A stretch of 64,000 bases of DNA, from positions 2,790,001 through 2,854,000 of the forward strand of contig JANUWF010001101.1 of NCBI GenBank assembly GCA_026120185.1, read 5' to 3'. The notes beneath the pieces were generated by a model. The model was given only the letters and a program-made list of their open reading frames with translations, was not told the DNA's origin and did not search any database. Made by a program: the position numbers and the translations under genes. The DNA comes from Voacanga thouarsii. Lineage: Eukaryota; Streptophyta; Magnoliopsida; Gentianales; Apocynaceae. Positions 47,757-59,387 of this stretch are shown one piece after another (position 1 is the first letter of the stretch; the number at the start of each line of letters is the position of its first letter).

Positions 47757-47813
<57 letters not shown>
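47757..47813. repeat. (GA)n microsatellite in element 1 LTR
   Basis: About 28 GA units; reads as a CT-rich stretch on the element's sense strand. Confidence 0.95.
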
Positions 47814-47814
<1 letters not shown>

Positions 47815-49400
47815 GTTAGAATGATATATTCGAATGGAAGAAGATGAACAAGAAGGTTGTTCATGACTCACCTTGTTGATGTTCTTGAGGTCCTCAAGAA
47901 AAGCTGATTTTTGATCCAGTTGAAAATACTTGATTGCGAGATTTCGTGTTATAAATGGCAGAAATGAAGTCTAGGGATTAAGTAGAGATGATCTGGAGTT
48001 TTTGAGAGTGATTGGAGGGGTTTGGAGTTGGTTTAGGCTTAAAGAAGTTTAGTGTGTGTTCTTGGTGTTTGTAGGTGAAAATGGAGAGAAATTAGAAGAA
48101 GTGCTGCTGGAATTTGGTAGAGGGCTGGCCGAATGGTAGAGTATGATTGAGGGTTTCGGTTTTCAGCAAGGAAGAGTAAGGGTGATCAGATTTTATTTGA
48201 ATTTTAAATGGAGAAAATAGTGGAGATGTTTAAGGTAGGTGGTTAGCAATGGTGTTTGATCAAGAGTGGTCTCTATGGTCTTTAATGGTGTCGGCTAGAA
48301 CAAGACTGTTTTGCTGAAATGATTGAAGGCTAAATGTTGCTCAAGCTGGCCGAAATTCAGTCCATAAAGGCAGAGAAAATTCTGGTTGTTTCAGCTTAAT
48401 GCAAGAGTGATTTATGGGAGTGAAATGCTGGAATTTTTTTGAAGTTCAAATGGTGTTTGAATGGAGTGATCTTAGGAGTGTTTTGTGGAGCAGCTATGGA
48501 GTCCTTAAGCTTCAAGGTAAGTGTGGGTTTAATGGTGTTCAGTATATGGCTGAATAAGGCTCAATTCTACAGAGATTGAAGGTGGCTTTCGGTCCTAGGC
48601 TAGAAAGGAACATGGCTGGAAAAAATTCTGTTCAAGTGTTCATGGCTTTTCCGAAATTGCAGATTTTTGGTGCAGGATTTTCGCACCTTCTTGGCTCGGT
48701 TTTTCAGTGGTTCTTCAGGGTTGTTTGAGGGTCTTCCAATGGTGGTTTTTCAGCCTCATTTCTGGACAAATGCAGAGAAGTTTGCTGGCTTGAAAATGAA
48801 CTAAAAACAGCTTCATTTCCTTGAGGAAAAGCTGCGAATTGCCCAGAAAAATTTCTTGTTTGGTGCTGTTTTGTGCAGTCCGAAAATTGCACAATTTTCC
48901 CAGCTTCCAAGCCACTTGAAATGATCATTTTCTTGGCAGCAAATGAATGGATTTATGGCCTGAATTTTTGAAGGAAAGGGCTGCAACAAATCTGGAAAAT
49001 TTCCAGATTTCCCTACCACTAAAACATGAACTTCTTGAAGATGGATTTGAAGGTCTTTCCATGGTGATTGATTTTCTCTTGGAACCTTCCTATTTCTCCT
49101 CCTAATTTTCGGTCAACCTCCCTTCCCCAAAGCTGATTTTCAAAATTCAAGGGAAAGAATTTATCACAGAAATTTCTTTGGAATTCAAAGAAAAAGAATT
49201 AAGGGATTTTAGTTTATTTGAATTATGAAAATGCTAGGACAAAGCTAGAGGTAATAAATTGGACAAGAATTCTTTTAGGACATGAGGATAAGATTAGGAC
49301 ATTCTCTTCATGTTTCCCATAAGACAATCATTCCTATTTTCATGGGATGCAAGAAAACAAAAATTCAGACTTAATTAAGATAATCATGCTAAAAGCTTAA

Positions 49401-49468
49401 ATGATGGGATTTGAACTCATGACCTTAGAGATTAATTCACACAGCTCTAACCACTAAATCACAACAAC
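49401..49468 (-). promoter_or_regulatory. tRNA-like segment in element 1 LTR
   Basis: The minus strand reads 'gtgatttagtggttagagc' (A-box-like) and, about 30 bases on, 'gagttcaaatccc' (B-box-like, consensus GGTTCGANTCC). It lies about 250-310 bp inside the LTR's upstream end. The element 2 counterpart is at 56227-56290. Confidence 0.5.
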
Positions 49469-49761
49469 TCTTGTTCTTATTTTCTCACCCACATATTTTT
49501 CTTATCTACTCCTCAAGCTATCTTCCTATTCTGACCTAAAGCAAAATTACCATTTTACCCCTCCTACTCAATAAGTATAACTAAGCATTTAAACCTATAA
49601 TCCACGATTCTAAAGCACATAAAATCATTCAAAACATATATATTCATGCAAAATAATATGATATGCATTCCCGACCCCCCCTTACTCTGGGGTTGGCTTT
49701 AGGTGGGGTTTTACATCCTCCCCTCCTTAGGAGAATTTCGTCCCGAAATTCAGACGCACCT

Positions 49762-50790
49762 TTACCTCAGATCGGGATACTTTCGCTTTACCCATTCTTC
49801 CGTCTCCCATGTGGCATCTAGCGTGCCATGATGTTCCCACTGCACTTTTACCATCGGAATCTGCTTATTCCGGAGAGTCTTGATACTTTGGTCCAATATC
49901 TTTACGGGTTTCTCCACATAACTTAAGTCGGGTTGTAGGACTAACAGCTCGTCATTCAACACATGTCCGGGATCGGCATTGTATTTCTTCAACTGTGATA
50001 CATGGAATACGTCGTGAATTCCCGTCAACCCATCTGGCAAATCCAATCGATACGCCACCGGCCTAATTCTTTCTTTTATTGGAAACGGACCCAGATACCT
50101 CGGATTCAGCTTCCCCCCTCTCGGATGTTTCAGAATTCCCCCTATTTGGTGTCAAGTTTTAGGAACACGCTGTCTCCTACCTGAAATTCCAACTCCCTTC
50201 GCCTATTGTCTGCGTAACTCTTTTGTCGGCTCAGGGCTGCTCTCAACCTTTCTCTAATTAACTTGACTTTATCCAACATTTCTTGAACATAGACTTCTCC
50301 CGACTTGCTTATGTGACTATCCTCTGGCCAACTCCAGTATAGCGGTACTTGACACTTACGTCCATATAGGGCTTCATACGGTGGCATTCCAATCGAAGCT
50401 TGATAACTGTTATTGTATGATAACTCGGCATACGGCACACTTTCAATCCACTTATCCCCGAAATCCAATACACAGGCTCTCAGCATATCCTCCAATATCT
50501 GAATAACCCTTTCTGACTGTCCATCGGTCTGCGGATGCGCCGACGTACTGAACTTCAGAGTAGAACCCATCGATTCTTGAAACTTGCCCCAAAATCGGGA
50601 TGTAAATCTCGGATCACGGTCGGACACAATACTCGAAGGTACTCCGTGCAATCTGACTATCTTCCGCACATAGGTCTGAGCCAACTTTTCCATTGAATCC
50701 TTCACATTCACGGGTATGAAATGCACCGACTTGGTCAATCGATCCACTACTACCCATATGGCGTCCTTTTTCTTTACAAATAGCACAGGT
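49762..50790 (-). pseudogene. Element 1: integrase core, C-terminus and chromodomain, fused to RT start
   Basis: Minus 50786-50142 starts 'MLFVKKKDAIWVVVDRLTKS'. 'LFVKKKD' belongs to the beginning of RT and 'KDAIWVVVDRLTK' to the integrase core, so an in-frame deletion joins them. The core continues 'GVPSSIVSDRDPRFTSRFWG', 'TDGQSERVIQILEDMLRACV' and 'PPYEALYGRKCQVPLYW'. After a frame break (50141-50059) the chromodomain follows: 'IPMVKVQWEHHGTLDATWET' and 'EEWVKRKYPDLR', ending at 49762. Well preserved apart from the fusion. Confidence 0.92.
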
Positions 50791-51490
50791 GCTCCCTAGG
50801 GTGACGTGCTAGGTTTGATATAACCTTACCTCACCAATTCTTCTAGTTGCTCCTTCAATTATTTCAGCTCTGCCGGTGCCATTCGATACGGAGTTCGAGA
50901 CACCTGTTCTGCTTCGGGGACTAGATCAATAGTGAACTCAACTTCTCGATTGGGAGGTAGAGAAGTGAGTTCCGCCGAGAACACGTCTGGAAAATCCTTC
51001 ACCACCTCAGTATTCTCCAGAATGCACTGGTCCTTCGGTTTGTTTATCACATAAGCCAAATATCCTTGGCATCCTTGCCTCAACAACTTCCGGGCTTTAG
51101 CCCCGGCTATCAAAAACTTCAATTCTTTTACTTTCCCACCATTGAACTCCAACACATCACACCCTGGTCTAATGAACTGAACTGACTTATTCCTACAATC
51201 TATTCTAGCACTATGCTTTGCTAACCAATCCATCCCAAATATCAAATCATAATCATCAATAGCTAAGACTATTAAATCTCCCTCCAACTTTTCTCTTCCT
51301 ACTTCAATTTTACAATTCTGCACATACCGATCTGCTTGCACCATTTTCCGCAAAGGCGTACTTACTAACAAGGTATAAGGTAGTTCTACTCCATCCCAAC
51401 CCAATTGATATGCACAATTCTTATTTAAATAGGAATGGGTAGATCCAGGGTCTATCAATGCATTAACAGAACGACCTTGGATAGCAAGCG
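50791..51490 (-). pseudogene. Element 1: aspartic protease
   Basis: Part of an open minus frame 51644-50859: active site 'NALIDPGSTHSYLN', 'IDDYDLIFGMDWLAKHSARI', then the link to RT 'FPDVFSAELTSLPPNREVEF' and 'TPYRMAPAELK'. A stop replaces Gln/Lys at the end (50858), and the RT palm is missing because of the deletion near 50770. DPG instead of DTG/DSG is common in this clade. Confidence 0.88.
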
Positions 51491-52698
51491 TACCTTCCAC
51501 TACCGCTGCATCAGCTCCAACCTCCTCCCGGTTGAGAGCGAAAACTTTTGCTTTCACTTGCGGCTTCTGCGTTCCACTCCCCGGAAGCTCCCGAGGTATT
51601 GGCTCGATTCGGCCCTGGGTTCTGAGCTGGGTTCCCCGGTCCAACCCGGAGAAGCTTAGGGCAGGCGTTCTGTAGATGGCTCAGATCTCCGCAGTGGTAG
51701 CACTTTCGCTCTCCTCCTTTCGACCAACAATTCTTCTCAATGTGGCCCCTTTTTCCACAGTGCCGGCATAAAGGAAGATTCTGCACTGGACCAACTAGCG
51801 TTGTTCGAGCTTGCTTTCCCCGATTCTGCCATTGCTAGTTGGCAGGACGCTTGTTAGGTTGCTGCCTCTGGAATGGTCTTGGCGGCGGTCTTGTCGGTAC
51901 GAACGGTCGGGAAGCCAATCGGTTGTGGTCTTCATTCTCAGTACGGGTGGCTGCGTCCACAGCCCCCGAATAAGTCACCGGCGGAAAGGGTGCTAACGCC
52001 CTTCTTAGCTCTTGCCTTAATCCCTTAACAAATTGTCTCATTCAGTTCTGTTCAGTATCCACCAGCCTCTTGCAATATTTTGACAGCTGCGTGAACCGCG
52101 CTGCGTACTGAGCTACCGTCATACTTCCTTGCTTCAAATTCTGAAACTCGTCTTCCTGCTTCTCGACTATCCACTGAGGGATATATTCTGCCCAGAATGC
52201 TTCCACGAAATTAGCCCACGTCTAGTCTTGGTCAATCATCTCCCAATCATCCTGAACCCTTTGCCACCATGCCCGAGCTGGACCCCTTAGTCGGAATGCG
52301 GCAAACTTCACCATACATCTTTCGGTATACTGGAGCGTGGCAAAAATGTCCTCCATGTGTTCCACCCATTGTTCCGCTTTTTGGTCTTGTTCAGCCTCTC
52401 CCAAGAAGATAGGCGGTTGAAATTTCAGAAACCGCTCCAATGCCTCATCTTCCCCTTTCGGATTCCTCCGCTCAGTCAAGTTTTGCAGAATCTCGGTCAT
52501 TTTGTGGAATGCTTGCGTCATAGTCGCACTAACCGGTTCTTCCGATCCCATTTCCGGCCCCATTTCGTTCTCATCCCCATGATCTGGTGATGTTCTTTGA
52601 GTTGTTTCCATCTCTGGTGTCATGGGCTCTGCCTCAAGAACCCTTCTGCTGGATGTGGCTGCATGATGTTTGGGTGCCATTCTAAACCATTTTCCCAA
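51491..52698 (-). pseudogene. Element 1: gag with two zinc knuckles
   Basis: Start taken at ATG 52680 ('MAPKHHAATSSRRVLEAEPM'), as element 2 starts the same way at 59119. Capsid text: '[20 protein letters not shown]' and 'FAAFRLRGPARAWWQRVQDD'. After a stop come 'QGSMTVAQYAARFTQLSKY' (about 52140-52080) and 'MRQFVKGLRQELRRALAPF'. The two knuckles are 'CRHCGKRGHIEKNC' and 'CYHCGDLSHLQNAC' (51765-51660). A few stops break it. Gag forms the particle and binds RNA. Confidence 0.9.
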
Positions 52699-52831
52699 AT
52701 AATGAGTTTATGCATCAAAGTTGAAAATATCCAAATTAAGCATGCATTCACATTCAACTTAAAGCAAAGGGAAAGTGGATGCAATTTTGTATAAAGAATG
52801 ACACATAAATTTTCTCAAAACTTAGAGTACT

Positions 52832-53443
52832 CTAGGTACTCTTATTTGCGTAAATTTTAAAATAAAGCAGTAAAGGTGAATAGACTCCTAGCCTAGGAGT
52901 TTTTTGAAAATAGCAAATAAAACGTTTCAAATAAAGCAGAACTTGGCCTCTTATCAGAGTCTTCAATGTCGGCATCATATATCCATCCCCCAGAATTCCT
53001 AGTGAAGTTATCCCAGCTCCACTGGCAAACCCATCTATCGGCTCCTTCCCAGCTCTCCTAGAACTTTCCCCGGTCTCAAACTGATTGGGTGGGGTTACAA
53101 AGGAAGGTCTAGGTGGAGATTCATAATCTATTTCCCCTAGGTTATCGCTGTCAGCAGTCAAGTCCACTATGGGGCTAGGAGGATGGGGAACATATTCCAT
53201 GTCTATCTCCTAATCTTCACTATCAGTAACCAGGTCGATCACGGGTATGGGGGGTAGCTCAAAGATCTGGACCTCATCGTCACTACTATCATCCAGAGCA
53301 ATGATTGGCTGTGGTGCAGGCTGAGGTGCTGGCTGAGGCACTGGTTGAGGCACAGGTAGGTTCTCCGGGTAGATAGGAATGGGAGGGTGCCATTGCTGTC
53401 CTTTCCTTATTGTTCTAATCATTCTAACCATCCTACAGCACAA
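52832..53443 (-). pseudogene. Element 1: leader reading frame upstream of gag
   Basis: Between primer site and gag, the minus strand is open from 53443 to 53210, then after one TAG to 52832. It starts with basic text 'MVRMIRTIRKGQQWHPPIP', then Pro/Gln repeats, then acidic blocks 'DDSSDDEVQIFELPPIP' and 'GEIDYESPPRPSF'. Element 2 keeps the same order at 59388-59905. Function unknown; no known domain. Codon-level similarity between the two copies suggests it may once have been translated. Confidence 0.6.
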
Positions 53444-53515
53444 ACAAGAAGGTCAGACAAAAGATTTGAACTTAATAAATCCCAACATATACTATCAATA
53501 CCGGCCTAAACCTAG

Positions 53516-53527
53516 GCTCTGATACCA
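53516..53527 (-). promoter_or_regulatory. Element 1 primer binding site
   Basis: Reverse complement is a perfect TGGTATCAGAGC, next to LTR start 53530. Confidence 0.95.
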
Positions 53528-53529
53528 CT

Positions 53530-53640
53530 TGTAACACCCCACTAACTAGGCCCAACAGGGCCGGGGATGTCGCCCGTCCAAAGGACAAGGGGTCTTTATA
53601 ACTAGGTTACATGGAAATAAAATAAAACTAAAGACTTTAT
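53530..53640 (-). repeat. Element 1 5' LTR remnant
   Basis: Matches the first 110 bp of 45436 onward, then changes at 'aaagacttta|taactagg' into element 2-type LTR. Confidence 0.9.
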
Positions 53641-54524
53641 AACTAGGTAAAATAGTGAATTAATGATAGTTTAGTTGTTAGAAAATAATTGATAGCTAAA
53701 ACTAGTTGAGATTAAATTGAATAAGCCTTTCTTGGAAAATAATAAGTAAATCTTTTTCATAAAGGCTTTAATTGATTTCTTTATTTTAAATAATATTTAT
53801 TTATTTTACTTTCTAGCAAAATTATTATTTATTTGGCTAAAATATCCTTTATGAATATAAGAATCCAAATCTACCCTTCCTAGGGTTTTCGAAAATACTA
53901 GGAAATTATTTTATTGAGTATTTTATTCATGGAGTGAAAAATACTTTTAGGAACAACTAGATCATGGTCAATTTCTATGGCCAACCTCAATCAAGAACAT
54001 GCACAATCCTTCAATTCATCAAATCAACCAAATCTTGCATATATGCATAGATCTAAATTTATTAAGACATGATTTAACCTTTACTAGCATATACATGATC
54101 ATGGCTTCAATATTCTAGTCATGCATATAACTCCTATTCACCAAAAGTGACATAATCTCTAGCATACTTCATCACACATACTACCTATGACATGCATCAA
54201 ACTCAATTCAACATACAACCAACAAATATAATCCTTCCATGCATAAATCCCATCTTCTTCACAATCATACAATTGCTCATGCTTCAATCCCAACAATAAA
54301 TATATACTAAAATCCTATCACCATCCACCTTTTAACAACATCATCCTAGAGACATGATTCTAGAGTTTAAAAGAAGGATTGAAGGTACTTACTTGGTTGA
54401 TGAATGCTTTGAAAGAGTTTAGAGTAGATCTCAACTCCTAGATGGCTAATCTTGTCCAAGAGAGGTGGCGAAAGCATGGCCATGGAAAAAGAGACCATTC
54501 GGCCATGAGAGGGAATTTCGAGCC

Positions 54525-54527
<3 letters not shown>

Positions 54528-54589
<62 letters not shown>

Positions 54590-54610
54590 AGAAGAAGAAG
54601 AAGAAGAAGA
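54528..54610. repeat. (GA)n(AGA)n microsatellite in element 2 3' LTR
   Basis: About 29 GA units followed by about 8 AGA/AAG units. The homologous site in the 5' LTR (62337-62390) has fewer of both. Confidence 0.95.
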
Positions 54611-56226
54611 GATCATTAGTATGTTCATTCACATAAGTTCTCATTGGAGATCAAGTTTGAAGAAGATGAAGTTGATAGAGTAAATTTACCTTGACCTTCA
54701 CAAAAATTTCTGGTTTTGATCCAAAGTAGCGAGATGATTTGTGGAGTTTGATGTTAATAAGGGTGTTGATGGATTCACAGAAAAGAGTAGATCAAATCTG
54801 GAGATTTTCAAGAGGGTTTGAAGTGGTTTGAAGGTGTATTAGGTGAAAGAAGGTAGTAGGTGTTCTTGGTGTAGTGTGTGTGTTCTTGGTGGCTAAAGAA
54901 AATTGAGAGAGAGAGAGGTTGGGAGCAGCTACCGAATTTCTGTGGAATTAGGGCTGCCGAAATTCTATAGGGTTTAGGGAGTTTTTCTCTGATTTGGAAG
55001 GGAAAGGAAAGGTTAGTTGTTACAATCCTTGAAGAATATTTTTAGGAAGAGAATTTGGAAACTAAATATTCTAAGAATATCTTGATTATTTGGACAGCTT
55101 TGAAGTCTCCTATGGCCGACTGAATGTGCAGCTTTTCTGAGGAATTAAAGCTGGTTCAATGAGGCTTATGATGGTCGAAACTAAGGTGCACAATGGTGAA
55201 GAAGATGTCTGGTCAATGGTGTAAGATTTTATGGAAAGTTGCTACATAAGATTGCTGAAATTTTGGAAACCAATCAAGCTAAATTGCAGGGATTTGTTGG
55301 AGAGATTTTCGGACAGCCATTGCTGCCTTTCGTCCAGAAGCTTGAGGGAAAAAATGGAGCTCTGCTAATGGAGGTTTAAGGGAGGTTTTGACATAAGTAG
55401 GTTGGTGTTTTCGGCTGGAGGAGAAATAGGAAACAAGCTGGAAAATTTTCCTGCACAAAAATTTCGCTGCACAGGAATTTCTGGGCGGATTTTCGGCTGC
55501 CACTTCCAGCCAATTTGCAGCGAGCTGGAAGGGGGGTTTCAGGGGTATTCAAGGTTGGTTTCCAGCCTTCTTCATGGAGGAAAAACATGGCTAAGGTGCT
55601 GCACAAAATCTGGAAGAAAACAGCTTGATTTTGGACTCTCAAAGTAGTGATCTTGCCCAGAATTTTCACTGGTTTTGTACAGTTCTTGAGCAGTCTGAAA
55701 ATGGTAGAAATAATTCATATTTCAAGCTGATCTTAAGGCCATTTTTCTGGCAGAATTTGGAAGGGAATGTTAGCTAAGAAGTTCAACATTTTGAAGGTAC
55801 ACAAGCCGGAAAATTTCAACTCATTCCAAGAAGGAAGGTGAACTAGCTATGGAGTGAAATTTCAGCAAGCTTACTAGAGGGATTTTCCTTTTGGAATTTC
55901 CCACAATTCATCCACATTTTCCAGACCATGAGAAGCCTTTTACTAGGACATTTTGATCCTAAAAGAGCTTAGCACTTTACTGAATTTTTTGGAAAGAAAA
56001 AGGTTAGAACACCTTGATCAAACTAAGGAGTTGAAAATTTAGAAAAACTAAAGATCAAGGGAGAATGAATTCCCTTTAAGAATTTCGAGTAGAGCAAAGG
56101 AGTGAAATGAGAATTCTCCTAACATGTCTCTCCTAGGTCATTATCACCACCTTGCTCTAGGCCCTTAAGGCCGAAACTAATCCTCCCTAAGCAAAAATAA
56201 AATTTTAATCAAACTAAAGCTTCTAT

Positions 56227-56290
56227 GATGGAATTCGAACCCAAGACCTCAAGAATTAATTCCAAGGCTTTAACCACCAAACCACAACAA
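56227..56290 (-). promoter_or_regulatory. tRNA-like segment in element 2 3' LTR
   Basis: The minus strand reads 'tggtttggtggttaaagcc' (A-box-like D arm; ggtt pairs with agcc allowing one wobble) and 'ttgggttcgaattcca' (B box; T arm with loop ttcgaat). It lies about 250-310 bp from the LTR's upstream end. The 5' LTR copy lies just past the window edge. Confidence 0.55.
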
Positions 56291-56582
56291 CTCTTGTTGC
56301 TATTTTTACTAGAAAATTAATTCATATTCCTTCCAGAAGCTATCTCCCTATTTTCACATCGGGCAAAAATTACCATTTTGCCCCTCTCACACAATACTCA
56401 CCAACAAGACTTCAAAACAATAAAACTCAAATCTAAAGCACATAAAATCATATGAAAATGTATTTAATCATGAAATAAAGTATGATATGCATCCCAAGCC
56501 CCTTACTCTAAGGTTGGTTTTGACTGGGGATTCACATCCTCCCCTCCTTAAAAGAATTTCGTCCCGAAATTCAAGCATACCT

Positions 56583-57845
56583 CTACTTCAGCTCAGGATA
56601 CTTCCGCTTCACCCATTCTTCCGATTCCCATGTAGCATCCTGCATGCCATGGTGCTCCCACTGAATCTTAACCATCGGTATCTGCTTGTTCCGGAGAGTT
56701 TTGACACTGCGGTCCAATATCCGCACAGGCTTTTCCACATAGCTCAAGTCTGGCTGCAACACTAACGGTTCCTCATTCAACACATGACCGGGATCCGCAT
56801 TATACTTCTTCAACTGCGAAACATGGAACACATCATGGATACCCGTCAATCCATCCGGCTGGTCTAATCGATAAGCTACTGGTCCGATTCTTTCCTTAAT
56901 AAAAAACGGCCCCAAATATCTCGGATTCAACTTTTCGCCCTTCGGATGCTTCACAATCCCCCTGTTGGGTGTTAGCTTCAGAAATACACGGTCCCCGACT
57001 TGAAATTCCAATTCTCTTCTCTGGTTGTCCGTATAGCTCTTCTGTCGGCTCTGAGCCGCCTTTAACCTCTCCTGAATCAGTTTCACTTTATCCAACATTT
57101 CTTGGACACAGACCTCTCCGGTTTTGCTCACATATCCATCTTCCGTCCAAATCCAATACAACGGTACCTGACACTTGCGCCCATACAAAGCCTCGTACGG
57201 TGCCATCCCAATCGAGGCCTGATAGTCGTTGTTATAAGATAGCTCGGCATACGGTACACACTCGATCCACTTATCCCCGAAATCCAGGACACAGGCTCTC
57301 AACATATCTTCCAATATTTGGATTACCCTTTCTGACTGCCCATCAGTCTGCGGATGCGCCGTCGTACTGAATTTCAAATTCGATCCCATTGCTTCCTGGA
57401 ACTTTCCCCAAAAACGAGAAGTAAATCTCATGTCTCGGTCTGACACTATGCTCGAAGGTACTCCATGAAGTCGGACTACTTCTCGAACATATATCTGATC
57501 CAGCTTCTCCATGGAGTCCTTTACATTTATCGGGATGAAGTGGGCCGATTTGGTCAGTCGATCCACCACCACCCATATGGCGTCCTTCCGAGTCTTCGAC
57601 ACGGGAAGTCCGGTGACAAAGTCCATAGTCACCTCCTCCCACTTCCATTCCGGCACTAGCAATGGCTGCAATAGTCCTGCTGACTTCTTATGCTCCGCTT
57701 TAACTTTCTGACAGGTAAGACAAGTCGAGACGTACTTGACCACATCTCGCTTCATTCCGGGCCACCAGTATGCTCCCTTCAAATCCTGATACATCTTGAC
57801 CTCCCCCGGATGAATGGCGTACTTGCTCTTGTGCGCCTCCTCCAA
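56583..57845 (-). pseudogene. Element 2: integrase and chromodomain, 420 open codons
   Basis: Longest open frame in the window. Zinc-binding region with 'HPGEVKMYQDLKGAYWWPGM' and 'CLTCQKVKAEH'. Catalytic core 'MDFVTGLPVSKTRKDAIWVV' (first Asp), 'GVPSSIVSDRDMRFTSRFWG' (second Asp) and 'TAHPQTDGQSERVIQILED' (Glu). C-terminal 'GDRVFLKLTPNRGIVKHPK' (GPY/F-type region 'YLGPFFIKERIGPVAYRL'), then chromodomain 'KIQWEHHGMQDATWESEEWV'. All key residues that I can name are present. The frame is closed upstream by a stop at about 57860, so it is not joined to RT. Confidence 0.93.
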
Positions 57846-57917
57846 AATTCTGTCCTTTAGTTTCTACTCTCCGGGTACACACAATCGATCTCTGAAATGG
57901 AAAATTCCCGCCTCATA

Positions 57918-58840
57918 TTAATGGAATTCACTGCCCGATCGCTTAAGCTCCTTATCCCTGAAAATTTGAAACTCGGCATTGCTTCGTTGAGCTTCCACTA
58001 TTTCTTGCTTCAAATCCGGCACCAACTTCAAATTGCTGATGACGATTCTTTTGTCTTGTACTTCCGTCCTTCTGTCCAACACATCTTGCACTGCTTGCAT
58101 TTCTCGCACCTTTAGTCTGGCCATTCCAACTTTTCTGCTCAGGGCGTTCGCCACAACGTTAGCCTTCCCGGGATGGTAGTTGATCAGGCAACGGTACTCC
58201 TCCAGGAATTCCATCCACCTTCGTTGCTTCAAGTTCAAATCCTTCTGAGTGAAGATATAGTTCAGACTCTTATGGTCGGTGAACACCTCATACTCGGCTC
58301 TATACAGGTAGTGTCGCCATTTCTTTAGGGCGAACACTATAGCCGCCAGCTCCAAATCGTGAGTAGGGTAGTTCACTTCATGCGGTCGTAACTTCTGGGA
58401 TGCATAAGTAATCACTTTCCTGTCTTGCATCAATACCGCTCCTAGACCTTCTTTCGAAGCGTCGGTGTACAACGCGTAAGATTTGCCCTCCTTTGTTAGA
58501 CTCAACACCGGTGTCATCATCAGTCTCTCCTTCAGTTCTTGGAAGCTTTTCTCGCATTTTTCATTCCACACAAACGGAACATCCTTCCTCAACAAACGGG
58601 TCATTGGCGATGCGAGCGTCGAGAATCCCTTGATAAACCTTCGGTAGTACCCAGCCAATCCCAAGAAACTCCGGATCTTGGTAATATTCCCTAGCTACTT
58701 CTAATCTGATACCGCTTCAACCTTTGCCGGATCTACCTTAATACCCTCCTTGGTCACCACGTGGCCAAGGAATGCCACACTGTCTAACCAGAATTCGCAC
58801 TTGCTGAACTTGGCGTACAGCTTGTGCTCCCTTAACTTCT
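57918..58840 (-). pseudogene. Element 2: end of RT, connection and RNase H
   Basis: Open 58664-57918: '[20 protein letters not shown]', '[18 protein letters not shown]', then RNase H '[20 protein letters not shown]', '[20 protein letters not shown]' and '[19 protein letters not shown]', ending 'NALSRKVG'. Upstream to 58840 the thumb remains ('[20 protein letters not shown]'), with a stop in between. The catalytic YVDD part of RT is missing because of the gag-RT fusion at about 58838-58850. Confidence 0.9.
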
Positions 58841-59119
58841 CCCAAGATGATGGACGGTTGAAATTTCAAAAACCGCTCCAAAGTATCGTCCTCTCCCTTC
58901 GGATTTCTCTGTTCAGTCAAAGTCTGAAGAATCTAGATCATCTTGCTGAATGCTTGCCCCATTGTCACATCAACAGGTACTTCTACCCCATTTCCAAATC
59001 TGGCTCACTCTCATTTTCCCGATTGGGTGATGCATCTGAGTTGTCTTAACTTCGAGTGTCACAGGTTCTGCTTCCGGAACTCTTCTGCTCGATGTTGCTA
59101 CACGGCACTTGGGTGCCAT
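58838..59119 (-). pseudogene. Element 2: gag N-terminal remnant
   Basis: Starts 'MAPKCRVATSSRRVPEAEPV' (ATG 59119). After frame breaks it reads '[20 protein letters not shown]' and 'PSIILGE', then jumps into RT text at a gggagaag shared by both sides. The rest of gag, the zinc knuckles and protease are deleted. Confidence 0.87.
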
Positions 59120-59387
59120 TCTCAACCATGCCCAGATAATGAGTTTATGCATTTAAGTTTAAAATATTTTGACCATGCATTCACATCCAGGTTAAAGTAA
59201 AAGAAAATCAAATGCAAGTTTTTGTATAAAGGGTTGCATAAAAATTTTCTCAAACCTTAGAGTACTCCAGGTACTCTTATTTTCATAAATTTAAAATGAA
59301 AATAGTAAACAAAAATGAAATATTTAATATAGAAGTTCATAGAAAGCAGTAATTAAATCATCCCAATCATATCAGCACTTAGCCTTC

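Larger units (their letters stand above)
45436..49715 (-). repeat. Element 1 3' LTR, 4.3 kb
   Basis: In element orientation it begins TGTAAAACCCC directly after the purine tract aaggaggggagga (complement of 49716-49728) and ends GGGGTGTTACA. Related to, but clearly diverged from, element 2's LTR. Confidence 0.93.
45436..53640 (-). mobile_element. Tekay/Del-like chromovirus, element 1, nested
   Basis: 3' LTR 45436-49715, internal 49716-53529, and only about 110 bp of the 5' LTR (53530-53640) before the sequence switches into element 2's LTR. The left flank caaag (45431-45435) is one target duplication copy; the other is lost with the deletion. Internal coding lacks RT, RNase H and the integrase N-terminus. 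Confidence 0.88.
53641..56536 (-). repeat. Element 2 3' LTR, proximal piece
   Basis: Collinear with about 61408-64000, nearly identical. Lacks 44 bp present at 61517-61560. In element orientation it starts TGTGAATCCCC after the purine tract (complement of 56537-56549). Confidence 0.92.

Noticed and set aside
47589..47864. 91-codon frame with Ser-Leu repeats
   Set aside because: Translation of the (GA)n tract in element 1's LTR.
49395..49470. A functional nuclear tRNA gene
   Set aside because: No proper acceptor stem or anticodon arm; only A/B-box-like text inside an LTR, so reported as tRNA-like only.
54438..54683. Open frames rich in Arg-Glu or Ser-Leu repeats
   Set aside because: Artefacts of translating a (GA)n microsatellite.
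55279..55669. 74- and 97-codon minus-strand frames, repeated at 63054-63444
   Set aside because: They are the same LTR sequence twice, so their conservation only reflects LTR identity; two overlapping frames are both open and neither has a known domain.
53530..56536. One ordinary LTR between two tandem elements
   Set aside because: The first 110 bp match element 1's LTR and the rest element 2's, and element 2's missing LTR portion is found at 44547-45435; nesting plus deletion explains it better.
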